Positions 17,901-25,471 of a stretch of 64,000 nt of DNA are shown here, piece by piece; the stretch's first letter is position 1; every line of letters begins with the position of its first letter. The notes beneath the pieces are model-generated. The model was not told the origin of the DNA and did not search any database. It worked only from the letters and a program-made list of their open reading frames with translations. This stretch comes from Nocardioides daeguensis. GTDB taxonomy: Bacteria; Actinomycetota; Actinomycetes; Propionibacteriales; Nocardioidaceae. The stretch covers positions 1 to 64,000 of the forward strand of contig NZ_JAHTKU010000004.1 of NCBI RefSeq assembly GCF_019192965.1, written 5' to 3'. The position numbers were made by a program, and so were the translations under genes.

Positions 17901-18731
17901 CTACAACCCGGTCGAGCCCTCGGCAACGACCACCGCGGGACCGGTCATCAGGATCCGGTCGTCGGCGGTCCAGGTGATCCGCAGCGTGCCGCCGGGCAGG
18001 TCGACGCGGTACGCCGTGCCGCGGGCGGCGCCGTCGGCGAGGGCGGTGGCGACCATCACCGCGCAGGCGCCGGTGCCACACGACCGGGTCTCCCCCGAGC
18101 CGCGCTCGTGGACCCTCATCGCGACGTGGCCGGGCGCGCGTCGTACGACGAACTCCACGTTGACCCCCGCCGGGTAGACCGCCCCGTCGTGCACGGGGGC
18201 GTCGAGCAGCGGGCCGGCGTCGCCGAGGTCGTCGACGAACGCGACAGCGTGCGGGTTGCCCATGTCGACGTGGAGGGCCGGCCAGGACCGCTCGCCCACG
18301 GAGACCGACGTCTCCTCGAGGACCTTCGCGATGCCCATGTCGACGGTGATCTCACCGTCGGCGGCACCACCGGCGAAGGTGAGCACCTTGACGCCGGCGC
18401 GGGTCGCGACCGGGACGGGCGTCGTCGGGTCGACCAGGCCCTGCTCGGCGAGGTGACGGCCGAAGACGCGCACGCCGTTGCCGCACATCTCCGAGACCGA
18501 GCCGTCGGAGTTGCGGTAGTCCATGAACCACTCGGCGTCCTGGCCCGCGCCGGCCTCACCGATCGCGGCGGTGCGGATCACCCGCAGCACGCCGTCACCG
18601 CCGATGCCGGCGTGCCGGTCACAGAGCGCGCGGACGCGCGCGGCGCTCAGCTCACCATGGACGGTGCCATCGGGGTCGGGCAGCAGGACGAAGTCGTTCT
18701 CGGTGCCGTGGCCCTTGAGGAAGGGGTACAC
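17901..18731 (-). CDS. dapF: Diaminopimelate epimerase
   Basis: A 276-residue enzyme converting LL- to meso-diaminopimelate for lysine and peptidoglycan synthesis. The two catalytic cysteines are in SEMCGNGVRVFGRH and SCGTGACAVM. N-terminal KGHGTENDFVLL and middle MGNPHAVAFVDD are standard. The GTG at 18731 gives the normal family start VYPFLKGHGTENDF. In many actinobacteria dapF sits near miaA, miaB and hflX, as it does loosely here. Confidence 0.96.
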   Translation of the reverse strand: MYPFLKGHGTENDFVLLPDPDGTVHGELSAARVRALCDRHAGIGGDGVLRVIRTAAIGEAGAGQDAEWFMDYRNSDGSVSEMCGNGVRVFGRHLAEQGLVDPTTPVPVATRAGVKVLTFAGGAADGEITVDMGIAKVLEETSVSVGERSWPALHVDMGNPHAVAFVDDLGDAGPLLDAPVHDGAVYPAGVNVEFVVRRAPGHVAMRVHERGSGETRSCGTGACAVMVATALADGAARGTAYRVDLPGGTLRITWTADDRILMTGPAVVVAEGSTGL

Positions 18732-18830
18732 GCCCCCAAGGATAGGGGGACCACGGGCGGATGCCGTCCGGCGCGGGATCCACCCACGGACCGACGCGGA
18801 GCAGGGTGGCCGGCTCCTAGCGTCGCCGTC

Positions 18831-19514
18831 ATGACCCGCGCCCTCGCCCTGACCACCGTGGCCCTGGTGGCTGCCGTCGTCCTCGCCCCCGAGCTGCTCG
18901 CCACCCTGCTCGTCGGAGACGTCGCCAGCGTCGGGGCGCTCCGGGACTCGCTGCCGGCCGCGTTCGCCGACCACTGGCGGGCCGGCGACGGCGCGGTCTC
19001 CGGTGCGTTGGCCGACGCCGTGCGCTACTGGACGGCCTTCCACGTCGTGAAGGCGCTGGCCGCCGGCGCCTTGCTGGCGGTGCTGGTCGTCGCCCTGGAC
19101 CGGCTACGACGCGGGCCGGGCCGGGTCGCCCTGCTGGCCCTCGCGGCCCTGGCCGCCGTGGTCCTGGTCGCGAACGTCCAGGGTGCCGTCGCTCCCCTGT
19201 CGTCACTGCTCTCGATGCTGCCGGCCGGTGCCGCCGACCTGGCCCTCGCGTCGTCCGGGACAGCCGCGTTCTCCGCGCTGGTCCGGGACTTCGCGTCCTA
19301 CCACCTCGCGATGGTCGGGCTGGCCGGCGCTGCCGCGGTCGTCGTCGGCCGGCTCGGCGTGCGCGCCGCGCGGCACGGGCGCCGGGCGGCGGCGGGTGGA
19401 GCGGTCGTGCCCGTCGTACTGCTGGGAGTGGTGACGCTCGCCAACGCCAGCACCGTCGCCGCTCCCGAGCCCGCGCTGCGCGGGTTCCTCCAGGCCGCGG
19501 CGGCTCAGCGGTAG
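18831..19514 (+). CDS. Multi-pass membrane protein of unknown function
   Basis: A 227-residue hydrophobic protein with about five predicted helices, including LALTTVALVAAVVLAPELLA, AAGALLAVLVVAL and VVPVVLLGVVTLANAS. No family is recognised. The start ATG at 18831 is about 100 bp from the divergent dapF start. The 3' end overlaps the convergent PPOX gene by 10 bp. Confidence 0.7.
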   Translation: MTRALALTTVALVAAVVLAPELLATLLVGDVASVGALRDSLPAAFADHWRAGDGAVSGALADAVRYWTAFHVVKALAAGALLAVLVVALDRLRRGPGRVALLALAALAAVVLVANVQGAVAPLSSLLSMLPAGAADLALASSGTAAFSALVRDFASYHLAMVGLAGAAAVVVGRLGVRAARHGRRAAAGGAVVPVVLLGVVTLANASTVAAPEPALRGFLQAAAAQR

Positions 19515-20131
19515 AGCCGCTCCTCGTAGCTCGGCCCGTAGTAGGCGTCGAGGTCCTCGAGACTGTCGTCCGGGCGCTCGAGCCGCTGGGAGAGCACCGC
19601 CCGACGCGGCACTCTCGCCTCCGGGTCCCAGGTCTCCGGGCGCCACAGCTGCGCGCGGAGCAACGCCTTGGCGCAGTGGAAGAAGACGGTCTCGATGTCG
19701 ACGATCACCGCCAGCAGCGGGCGGTGGTCCTTGACCACCATCGCGTCGAAGAACGGCGCCTCGCTGACCAGCCGGGCCCGGCCGTTGATCCGCAACGTGT
19801 CACCGCGGCCCGGGATGAGGAAGTTCAGGCCCACCTGAGGGTTGGCGAGGATGTTGCGGTACCCGTCGGCCCGCCGGTTGCCCGGCCGCTCCGCGATCGC
19901 GAGGGTGGTGTCGTCGAGCACGTGGACGAGCCGGCCGGCCGGGTCGCCCTTCGGCGAGACGTCGCAGCGGCCCTGGGCGTCGGCGGTCGCGACCATGCAG
20001 AACGGCGACGACGCCAGCCAGTCGCGGTCGACGTCGGTGAGCGCGGACCGCTCCTTGTCGCGCGCCGCGTCGGTGGGGACGCCGAGCAGGGCGGTCAGGG
20101 CGGCGTCGTCGGTGATCTCGGTCCAGGTCAC
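19505..20131 (-). CDS. Pyridoxamine 5'-phosphate oxidase-family FMN protein
   Basis: A 208-residue split-barrel flavoprotein. The segments SPFCMVATADAQGRCDVSPKGDPAG and GYRNILANPQVGLNFLIPGRGDTLRINGRA (residues about 44-68 and 91-120) match the MSMEG_1061 type of FMN-dependent PPOX proteins, which are often annotated as general stress or F420/FMN reductases. The GTG start at 20131 overlaps the stop of the upstream RibD-domain gene (GTGA), so it is the last gene of a four-gene coupled operon. Substrate unknown. Confidence 0.85.
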   Translation of the reverse strand: MTWTEITDDAALTALLGVPTDAARDKERSALTDVDRDWLASSPFCMVATADAQGRCDVSPKGDPAGRLVHVLDDTTLAIAERPGNRRADGYRNILANPQVGLNFLIPGRGDTLRINGRARLVSEAPFFDAMVVKDHRPLLAVIVDIETVFFHCAKALLRAQLWRPETWDPEARVPRRAVLSQRLERPDDSLEDLDAYYGPSYEERLYR

Positions 20132-20706
20132 CGGTCCACACTAGGCCGGTCGTCGGGCCGGTCCTCGCGGAGCGGCCCGTCCACGGCGTAGCGCGCGGTC
20201 ACGAACGCCCCGTTGCGAGCGGTCTCCTCGAGCCTCAGGTCGAGGCGGCGCGGCAGCAGCGGCCGGCCGGCGCCCAGCACGACCGGGGCGATCGACACGA
20301 TGACGCGGTCGAGCAGGCCGGCGTCGGCGAGCTGGCCGGCGAGGTCGCCGCCGCCGACCACCCACACGTCCCGCTCCGCCGCGGCGGCCCGCAGGTCGTC
20401 GTACACGGGGGCGATGTCGCCGCGCGCGAACCGGACGTCGGCGCCCTCGAGGACGGGCAGCTCACGGGTGGTCATCACCCAGGTCGGCTGGCTGTAGAAC
20501 CACGGCTCACCGGACTCGGCGAGGTGCGCGAGCACCCACTCGTAGGTCGTCGAACCCATCACGAGCGCACCGACGGTGGCGATGAAGTCCCCGTAGTTCT
20601 GGGGTCCTGACTCGTCGAGGTCCTGGCGCAGCAGCCAGGCGAGCGAGTCGTCGGGGTCGGCGAGGAACCCGTCGAGCGTGGTGGCGGTGTAGTAGACGGT
20701 GCTCAT
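20128..20706 (-). CDS. RibD C-terminal domain (dihydrofolate-reductase-like) family protein
   Basis: A 192-residue reductase-fold protein beginning MSTVYYTATTLDGFLAD with the GALVMGSTTYEWVL segment, WVMTTRELPV, and the NADPH-site loop VWVVGGGDLAGQLADAGLLDR. It is a paralogue of 1272-1835. Start and stop overlap neighbours by 4 bp (ATGA and GTGA), giving translational coupling to the HTH-DinB gene upstream and the PPOX gene downstream. Confidence 0.88.
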   Translation of the reverse strand: MSTVYYTATTLDGFLADPDDSLAWLLRQDLDESGPQNYGDFIATVGALVMGSTTYEWVLAHLAESGEPWFYSQPTWVMTTRELPVLEGADVRFARGDIAPVYDDLRAAAAERDVWVVGGGDLAGQLADAGLLDRVIVSIAPVVLGAGRPLLPRRLDLRLEETARNGAFVTARYAVDGPLREDRPDDRPSVDR

Positions 20707-21617
20707 CGGTCCTCCCCGAGGTCGCGGCGCAGCCAGTTGATCGGGTCGCCCTCGTCGGCCTCGACGCCGGCGGCGCGCAGCCAGACCCGGACCAGCTGAC
20801 GACGGTAGGCCGAGAAGGTCAGCACGTGCGCCACGACGCTGCTCAGCACGAACGACTCGGGCGGCTCGCACAGCGCGTCGACGATCCGGTCGTCCCAGGC
20901 GCCGCGCCGGTCGATGTCACGGACCGCGGACAGCCAGCGGGCGGCAGCCGCGTCGTGCCGCTCCAGCAGGCCGGCCGGGCTCGGCTGCCGGTCGACGTCG
21001 GGGAAGTCGGTGCCCTCGACCGCCGCCAGCCAGACCTCCTTGGCGAAGACGGTCCGTTCCAGCACGGCCGCGAGGGACTCCTCCGGCCCCTCCCACGACG
21101 CGACCTGGTGGCCGGGGCTGCGGACCTCGCGCCAGGCGGCGTCGTCGAGTCCCTTCGCGCGCTCGATCAGCTCACGGGTGTCGTCCAGGTCGTGGCGCAC
21201 CATCTGGTCGGTGACCGGGTTCATCGTCTGCTCTCCTGCGCTGACCCACAGGCTCGTGGGCGGATGGAAGTGGATGCCGTTGGCCGCGGGCAGCCAGACG
21301 CTGCCCGCGTCCGCCCCGGCCTCGCTCGGCGGGTGGCCGTAGGCCCGGGCGAACGCGCGGCTGAATCCCTCCAGCGACTCGTAGCCCGCCTCCCACGCGG
21401 CCTCCGTGACCCTGCCCCCCTGCCGGATCCGCCAGGCCGCGCGCTCGAGCATCACCCGCCGCCGCATCGCCACCGGCGCCTCACCGGCGTCGCGGGACAG
21501 CACCCTGCTGAAGTGGTACGGCGACGCGAACGCCCCGTCCGCCATGTCGCCCAGCGTGCGGTTGTCCTCGTCGAGGACCGCGTCGAGGAGCTCGCGGAGG
21601 CGGTCACGGCCGGTCAT
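20703..21617 (-). CDS. AraC-type HTH protein fused to a DinB-like domain
   Basis: A 304-residue fusion. Residues 1 to about 105 form an AraC/XylS double helix-turn-helix (TLGDMADGAFASPYHFSRVL; AAWEAGYESLEGFSRAFARA). After a linker with HFHPPTSLW, residues 125-300 resemble the DinB four-helix fold (MVRHDLDDTRELIERAKGL and later helices with HQVASW). It probably regulates the downstream RibD-domain and PPOX genes with which it is translationally coupled; the inducer is unknown. A tract of dispersed repeats lies upstream. Confidence 0.8.
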   Translation of the reverse strand: MTGRDRLRELLDAVLDEDNRTLGDMADGAFASPYHFSRVLSRDAGEAPVAMRRRVMLERAAWRIRQGGRVTEAAWEAGYESLEGFSRAFARAYGHPPSEAGADAGSVWLPAANGIHFHPPTSLWVSAGEQTMNPVTDQMVRHDLDDTRELIERAKGLDDAAWREVRSPGHQVASWEGPEESLAAVLERTVFAKEVWLAAVEGTDFPDVDRQPSPAGLLERHDAAAARWLSAVRDIDRRGAWDDRIVDALCEPPESFVLSSVVAHVLTFSAYRRQLVRVWLRAAGVEADEGDPINWLRRDLGEDR

Positions 21618-21668
21618 GGGTCCAGTGTGGTGCCTGTGGCGGGAGTCGTGCTTGACCGTTCTTGCGCA

Positions 21669-21840
21669 CCGGTGGTTGAGGTGCGAGCGCCAGCGAACCG
21701 CCGCCGGTGGTTGAGGTGCGAGCGCCAGCGAGCCTCGAAACCTCCGGCCGTGCTGCCGGAACCGTCCGGGCACAGTTCACGTCCGGAGGCCCGGAGGTTT
21801 CGAGGCTCCTCGCTAGCGCTCGTCGCACCTCAACCACCGG
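21669..21840. repeat. Three dispersed-repeat units in inverted arrangement
   Basis: Two units in one orientation (core CCGGTGGTTGAGGTGCGAGC at 21669 and again near 21703) face one unit in the other orientation ending at 21840. The outer units form a large inverted repeat around a 48-bp core that contains further GGAGG/CCTCC pairing. This fills most of the 350-bp gap between the AraC-DinB gene and the HNH gene; no gene is visible in it. Confidence 0.75.
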
Positions 21841-22750
21841 AGCACGAGCCCCTCCTGTCGCCGATCGTGAGGTCGATTCTCCCCACCCCGTCGATCGGGT
21901 TTCGCCAGTCCACAAGCGGGTTTCCGACCTCGGGTTGTGTCGAGGGCGGGTGGGAACATCCAGTCATGGATCTCGGAACCCAGCCCCGCTCGACGACAGC
22001 CTTGCTGTCGCGCGTGGGTGAGCGGATCCGCTCCCGCAACACCTTGGTCATCGAGGAATGGGAAGACATCGCCGCCTGGGCCGGCGACCACATCGTCACC
22101 GGACCCGAAGGCGCCGCCACCATCACCGAGGGCTACCTCGACACCGGCATCCCCATCGCCGGACCCAGTGCACCGCTGGTGTCCGAGTTCGCGGTCATGG
22201 AGCTCATCGCCGTCCTCGGCCGCACCCCCGACGGCGGGAAGGCCTATGTCGGGCGGGTCGTCGAGTGCGCCTGGCGCCTCCCGAACGTCTACGCCGCCGT
22301 GACCGCCGGGAAGCTGGCGCCGTGGCGGGCCGAACGCATCGCCGACCTCCCCCACGGCTTGTGTGCCGAAGCGGCGGCGTTCGTGGACCGGCAGCTGTTC
22401 CACGCCTCCGGCGTCGGATGGGCCCAACTCGAGAGGCTCGTCACCGAAGCGGTGCTGCGCTTCGACCCCGAGACCGCCGAGACCGACCGCAACAACGCAG
22501 CCGATCACCGGCACTTCGACATCGGTCAGGTTGACGAGCACGGCCTGGTCCACCTCGACGGGCTGCTCGATGCCGCCGACGGGCACGACCTCAACCTCGC
22601 GGTGGCACGGCGTGCCGAGGTCCTCGGGAAGCTGGGCGACGACTCGTCGCTGGATGTGCGGCGCTCGAAGGCTGCTGCCGAACTGGCCCGACAGGACCTC
22701 GCGCTCGACTTGCTCATCCCGGAGGACCTGGAGGGTCCGGGGGGCCCGGG

Positions 22751-22816
22751 GGTTTCGAGGCTCGCTGGCGCTCGCACCTCAACCACCGGGACTGGCGCTC
22801 GCACCTCAACCACCGG
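22751..22816 (+). repeat. Dispersed-repeat units in frame inside the HNH gene
   Basis: Two copies of the CACCTCAACCACCGG core, 27 bp apart, with the GTTTCGAGGCTCG leader, lie in the linker between the DUF222 and HNH parts. They are read as VSRLAGARTSTTG-TGARTSTTG without breaking the frame. The same family forms the intergenic arrays elsewhere in the window. Confidence 0.85.
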
Positions 22817-23174
22817 GCACACCGTGCCGGGCCGCAAGGTTGTATTGAACGTCCACCTCACCGACACCAGCCGCCTCGACGACCCGAACCCGTTCGCGAA
22901 TCCCGTGGGCCGGTGGGAGGAAGGGCGTTGCCCGGTCAGCACCGCCCAGATCCGCGAGTGGCTGCGCGCGAAGGACACCACGATCATCGTGCGCCCGGTC
23001 ATCGACCTGGCCGACCACGTCCCCGTCGGCTCCTACGAGATCCCCGACCGGCACCGGACCCGGGTGATCCTGCGCGACCACAGCTGCCGGTTCCCGCACT
23101 GCACCCGACCCGCGCAACGTTGCGACATCGACCACCATCACCCCTACGGCGAGGGTGGCGTGACCTGTCCGTGC

Positions 23175-23177
23175 AAC
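23175..23177 (+). other. Left attachment junction (att core AAC)
   Basis: The reading frame of the HNH gene is conserved up to this AAC and diverges immediately after it (CTTGCAAGTTGCAAAG). CTTGCAAG and TTGCAA just inside the junction are small palindromes that could be part of an integrase half-site. The exact crossover base cannot be fixed without the empty site. Confidence 0.65.
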
Positions 23178-23311
23178 CTTGCAAGTTGCAAAGGAGCCCC
23201 CTACAACCGTCAAATGCTGCTACGGCTCCGAGGGACACCTCGGCGGGTTAGAGTCGCCGCAGAAACTGGCGCAGCTCGCGTGACGCCGAGCCAGACCCTT
23301 AAGGACCGCGC

Positions 23312-24052
23312 ATGACGGGCAACGCCTCCCATGGCGCAGCGACGTGGGCCCGGGAACCTGACGGAACCGTCTTTATCTTTCTTGACGAGAGTTACTCGCC
23401 GTTCGTGGCTTTCGCTGGCGTCGTTGTGGAGGAAAGCGATGCCCAGCGGCTTGAGAGTGGGATTGACAAGAATTTTCGGCGCATGCGCGCTTGGCATCAG
23501 TTGAGCGGACTGGACAGCTTTGACGACTTTCGAAAGCGAGGTTTCCACGCTTCGGCAAATCCACCTGAAGTCCGCTTCGCATTCGTGGCCTATTTGGCTG
23601 AGGTACTTAACTTCAAGTCGATGATCGTATACAGCGATCGATCTGAACGCCCAGACCTCAGCGACAAGAAGCGCTCTATCATCGTTCTTGATCGCCTGGC
23701 GAGAGATATTCTAAGAAAGTACCGAGATCGCCCCAAGTTGGTGTTCTACTTCGAATCCGCGCAAGCAATGGACCCGTTTGTTGAGCGGGTTGTGAGGCGC
23801 GCGGCGCGGGCAGTGGGCAAACGGAGGCAAGTAGTCGACGTGCGCTTTGGAACGAAACGGAACCCAGACCTCCTGGCGATCCCGGATTACGTGCTGCACA
23901 TCTTCGGCAAGTGGAGGGTTTCCGCAGATGAATTGCCATTGTCCCTGGATGTATACGACAATCGCGTCCGGTCACTAGCGACGATCGCCGGTTCCATCTC
24001 CATGGCAAAACTTCTTGACCGACACGAAGTGATTCGGCGGACGTCACTTTGA
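23312..24052 (+). CDS. DUF3800 domain protein, probable retron effector/partner
   Basis: A 246-residue protein with the DUF3800 signature: an N-terminal strand and acidic motif FIFLDESYSP (Asp25, Glu26), a central FYFESA glutamate near 148, and the C-terminal NPDLLAIPDYVLHIFG (184-198), which matches the usual Q/NxADxxA helix. The family is predicted to be RNase H-like and nuclease-related, and is found beside some retron reverse transcriptases. Its ATG overlaps the stop of the truncated HNH frame (ATGA). The RT gene follows on the same strand after the ncRNA candidate. Codon use is visibly less GC-biased than the chromosome. Biochemical activity is unknown. Confidence 0.82.
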   Translation: MTGNASHGAATWAREPDGTVFIFLDESYSPFVAFAGVVVEESDAQRLESGIDKNFRRMRAWHQLSGLDSFDDFRKRGFHASANPPEVRFAFVAYLAEVLNFKSMIVYSDRSERPDLSDKKRSIIVLDRLARDILRKYRDRPKLVFYFESAQAMDPFVERVVRRAARAVGKRRQVVDVRFGTKRNPDLLAIPDYVLHIFGKWRVSADELPLSLDVYDNRVRSLATIAGSISMAKLLDRHEVIRRTSL

Positions 24053-24074
24053 GTGCCGCAGTGCTAGCATCGGC

Positions 24075-24159
24075 GTGCGCCGAGGGTGGAGCCATGTGGT
24101 GTGCGAGTTCGCACGCGTTCGGATCTGGTATCAGGCGCGGGGCCCACCCTCGGTCGCAC
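24075..24159 (+). ncRNA. Candidate compact retron msr-msd RNA
   Basis: Bases 24075-24089 (GTGCGCCGAGGGTGG) pair with 24144-24159 (CCACCCTCGGTCGCAC) in a 15-bp stem broken only by one bulged T at 24154. Directly after the 5' arm comes AGC, as found next to the branching guanosine in retron ncRNAs. Inside, 24099-24105 pairs with 24110-24116 in a 7-bp hairpin, one pair a G-U wobble. The element lies 12 bp upstream of the RT start. At 85 nt it is shorter than known retron ncRNAs, so it could instead be a leader structure controlling RT translation. Confidence 0.5.
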
Positions 24160-24170
24160 TGGACGAGTCG

Positions 24171-25148
24171 ATGATCGACGCGGACAAGCTGGCGGAGTCA
24201 AGCGGCATGACCGCCGACCACCTCAGGTATGTAGGCCAGCTGATCCAGGGCGGATCGGGATACTCACGAGTGGCCATTCCTCAGAGACGGCGTCGTCCCA
24301 GGCAAGTGCTTATGCCGTCTGTAGGCGTAGATCGAGCTCTCAAACAGTTGCGCATGGGCTTAGGATTCGTGTCGTCCTACGAGCCGCCGGACGCTGTTCA
24401 CGGCTTCGTATCTGGGCGGGACATTGTGACCAACGCTTCCAAGCACCTAGGCCGGGACGTCGTACTAAAAGTAGACCTCACAGACTTTTTTGGATCCATC
24501 AACCGCGCGAGGGCAATATCGTCTCTTTCTCGCTTTGACCTCGACCCCGAATGCGCGAAGATGGTCGCGGACGTCAGCCTGGTCGACGACTCGGTGGCTC
24601 AAGGATTCAGCACCAGTCCATTGATCTCTAACATGGCTTTCCATTCGACTGACGAGATTCTGGAAGGTCTCGCCGAGGCGAATTCAGTGACCTACACGCG
24701 CTATGTTGACGACCTGGTCTTCTCTGGGGCCGTCAACCGGGTCAACGATGATCTGTTGACTGGCATTGAATTGAGCCTTCGGAATGAAGGGTGGTCAGTT
24801 AACCCCCGAAAGACCCGGTTTATGAGGCGGGGAAAGGCGCAGTATGTAACGGGGCTGTATGTGGGAGATGCGGACGGGACGCACATCCCTCGCGGCATGA
24901 AGAAGTTGTTGCGCCGCGAGGTCTACTTCGCCTCGCGGTATGGATTATCGAACGCGCGAGATCGCTCGCCGACGCCGATTGACGCGAAGCGTCTCGGCGG
25001 GTGGGTGCACTTCGCAGCTCATGCAGACCCGGCCTTTGGGCTGCCCCTTCGCGATGTCTGGAGAGAAGTGGTGCAGAGCGAGCCTCCGCCGGAGAGTTGG
25101 AGTTGGGACTCCGTGCTCGACGACGTTGGGTTCCCCGAGAATTGGTGA
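24171..25148 (+). CDS. Retron-type reverse transcriptase
   Basis: A 325-residue single-domain RT if read from the ATG at 24171, chosen because upstream sequence forms the ncRNA-like structure. Motifs in order are HGFVSGRDIVTNASKHLGRD (77-96), subdomain A LKVDLTDFFGSI with Asp102, subdomain B AQGFSTSPLISN (143-154), the catalytic YVDD at 178-181 in TYTRYVDDLVFSG, and the retron-specific VTG at 226-228 in QYVTGLYVGD. No maturase, protease or nuclease fusion is present. VTG plus a C-terminal thumb-like tail argues for a retron RT rather than a group II intron or DGR RT. It is coupled in location to DUF3800. Confidence 0.88.
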   Translation: MIDADKLAESSGMTADHLRYVGQLIQGGSGYSRVAIPQRRRRPRQVLMPSVGVDRALKQLRMGLGFVSSYEPPDAVHGFVSGRDIVTNASKHLGRDVVLKVDLTDFFGSINRARAISSLSRFDLDPECAKMVADVSLVDDSVAQGFSTSPLISNMAFHSTDEILEGLAEANSVTYTRYVDDLVFSGAVNRVNDDLLTGIELSLRNEGWSVNPRKTRFMRRGKAQYVTGLYVGDADGTHIPRGMKKLLRREVYFASRYGLSNARDRSPTPIDAKRLGGWVHFAAHADPAFGLPLRDVWREVVQSEPPPESWSWDSVLDDVGFPENW

Positions 25149-25471
25149 CCATGGCGCCCGGGGCTTGAGCGGCGGGCGTCACGCCCTTGACTTGAATCAG
25201 CAACACAACTCGTCGGCGTCAGGGCCCGGGGTCGGACATGTGTCTTGCATGGTTGTAGTTCGTGTCGCATGATGGTGGGGCTTGGTTCGAAGGGACCGGG
25301 GAGAGCCCGGCATGATGACAAGAGATTGCGCGTCCCGCATCTGACAAGAGCGCGCGGGACGACCGGTTGGACTCGAGTACGCGAAGGGTCGAGGGTCCTG
25401 TAGTTCCGGTCAGCGGATGAGGCCTTCGCACGGAACCAGCAACTTCTGTTGCTGCGTCGTGCGAGGTCTTC
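25149..25471 (+). promoter_or_regulatory. Structured gap between RT and rep
   Basis: No gene is seen in these 323 bp. TGACAAGAG is repeated at 25316 and 25342. CGTCCCGC at 25331-25338 pairs with GCGGGACG at 25354-25361. A larger hairpin at 25423-25466 has a 9-bp outer stem (CC-TCGCACG with CGTGCGA-GG) and a 7-bp inner stem (CAGCAAC with GTTGCTG) and a TTCT loop, followed by TCTTCTTGT. It may be the RT terminator, a Rep origin, or both. Confidence 0.5.

Larger units (their letters stand above)
21966..23315 (+). pseudogene. DUF222/HNH endonuclease gene, 3' end displaced by an integrated element
   Basis: The ATG at 21966 opens a 13E12-type DUF222 protein that continues through the start of the HNH domain (CRFPHCTRPAQRCDIDHHHPYGEGGVTCPCN). 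Host sequence ends at residue 404 (AAC, 23175-23177); the frame then runs 45 codons into foreign DNA and stops at 23313-23315. The missing tail, EVPLCRRHHRAKTHSAWRY and onward, is intact at 28565-28723. Without PLCRRHH the HNH fold is incomplete, so nuclease activity is probably lost. Residues about 263-284 are an in-frame insertion of the dispersed repeat. The stop overlaps the next start codon as ATGA. Confidence 0.9.

Noticed and set aside
24171..25148. Group II intron or diversity-generating retroelement RT
   Set aside because: No maturase or endonuclease domain, no intron RNA boundaries, no template/variable repeat pair; the VTG motif favours a retron RT.
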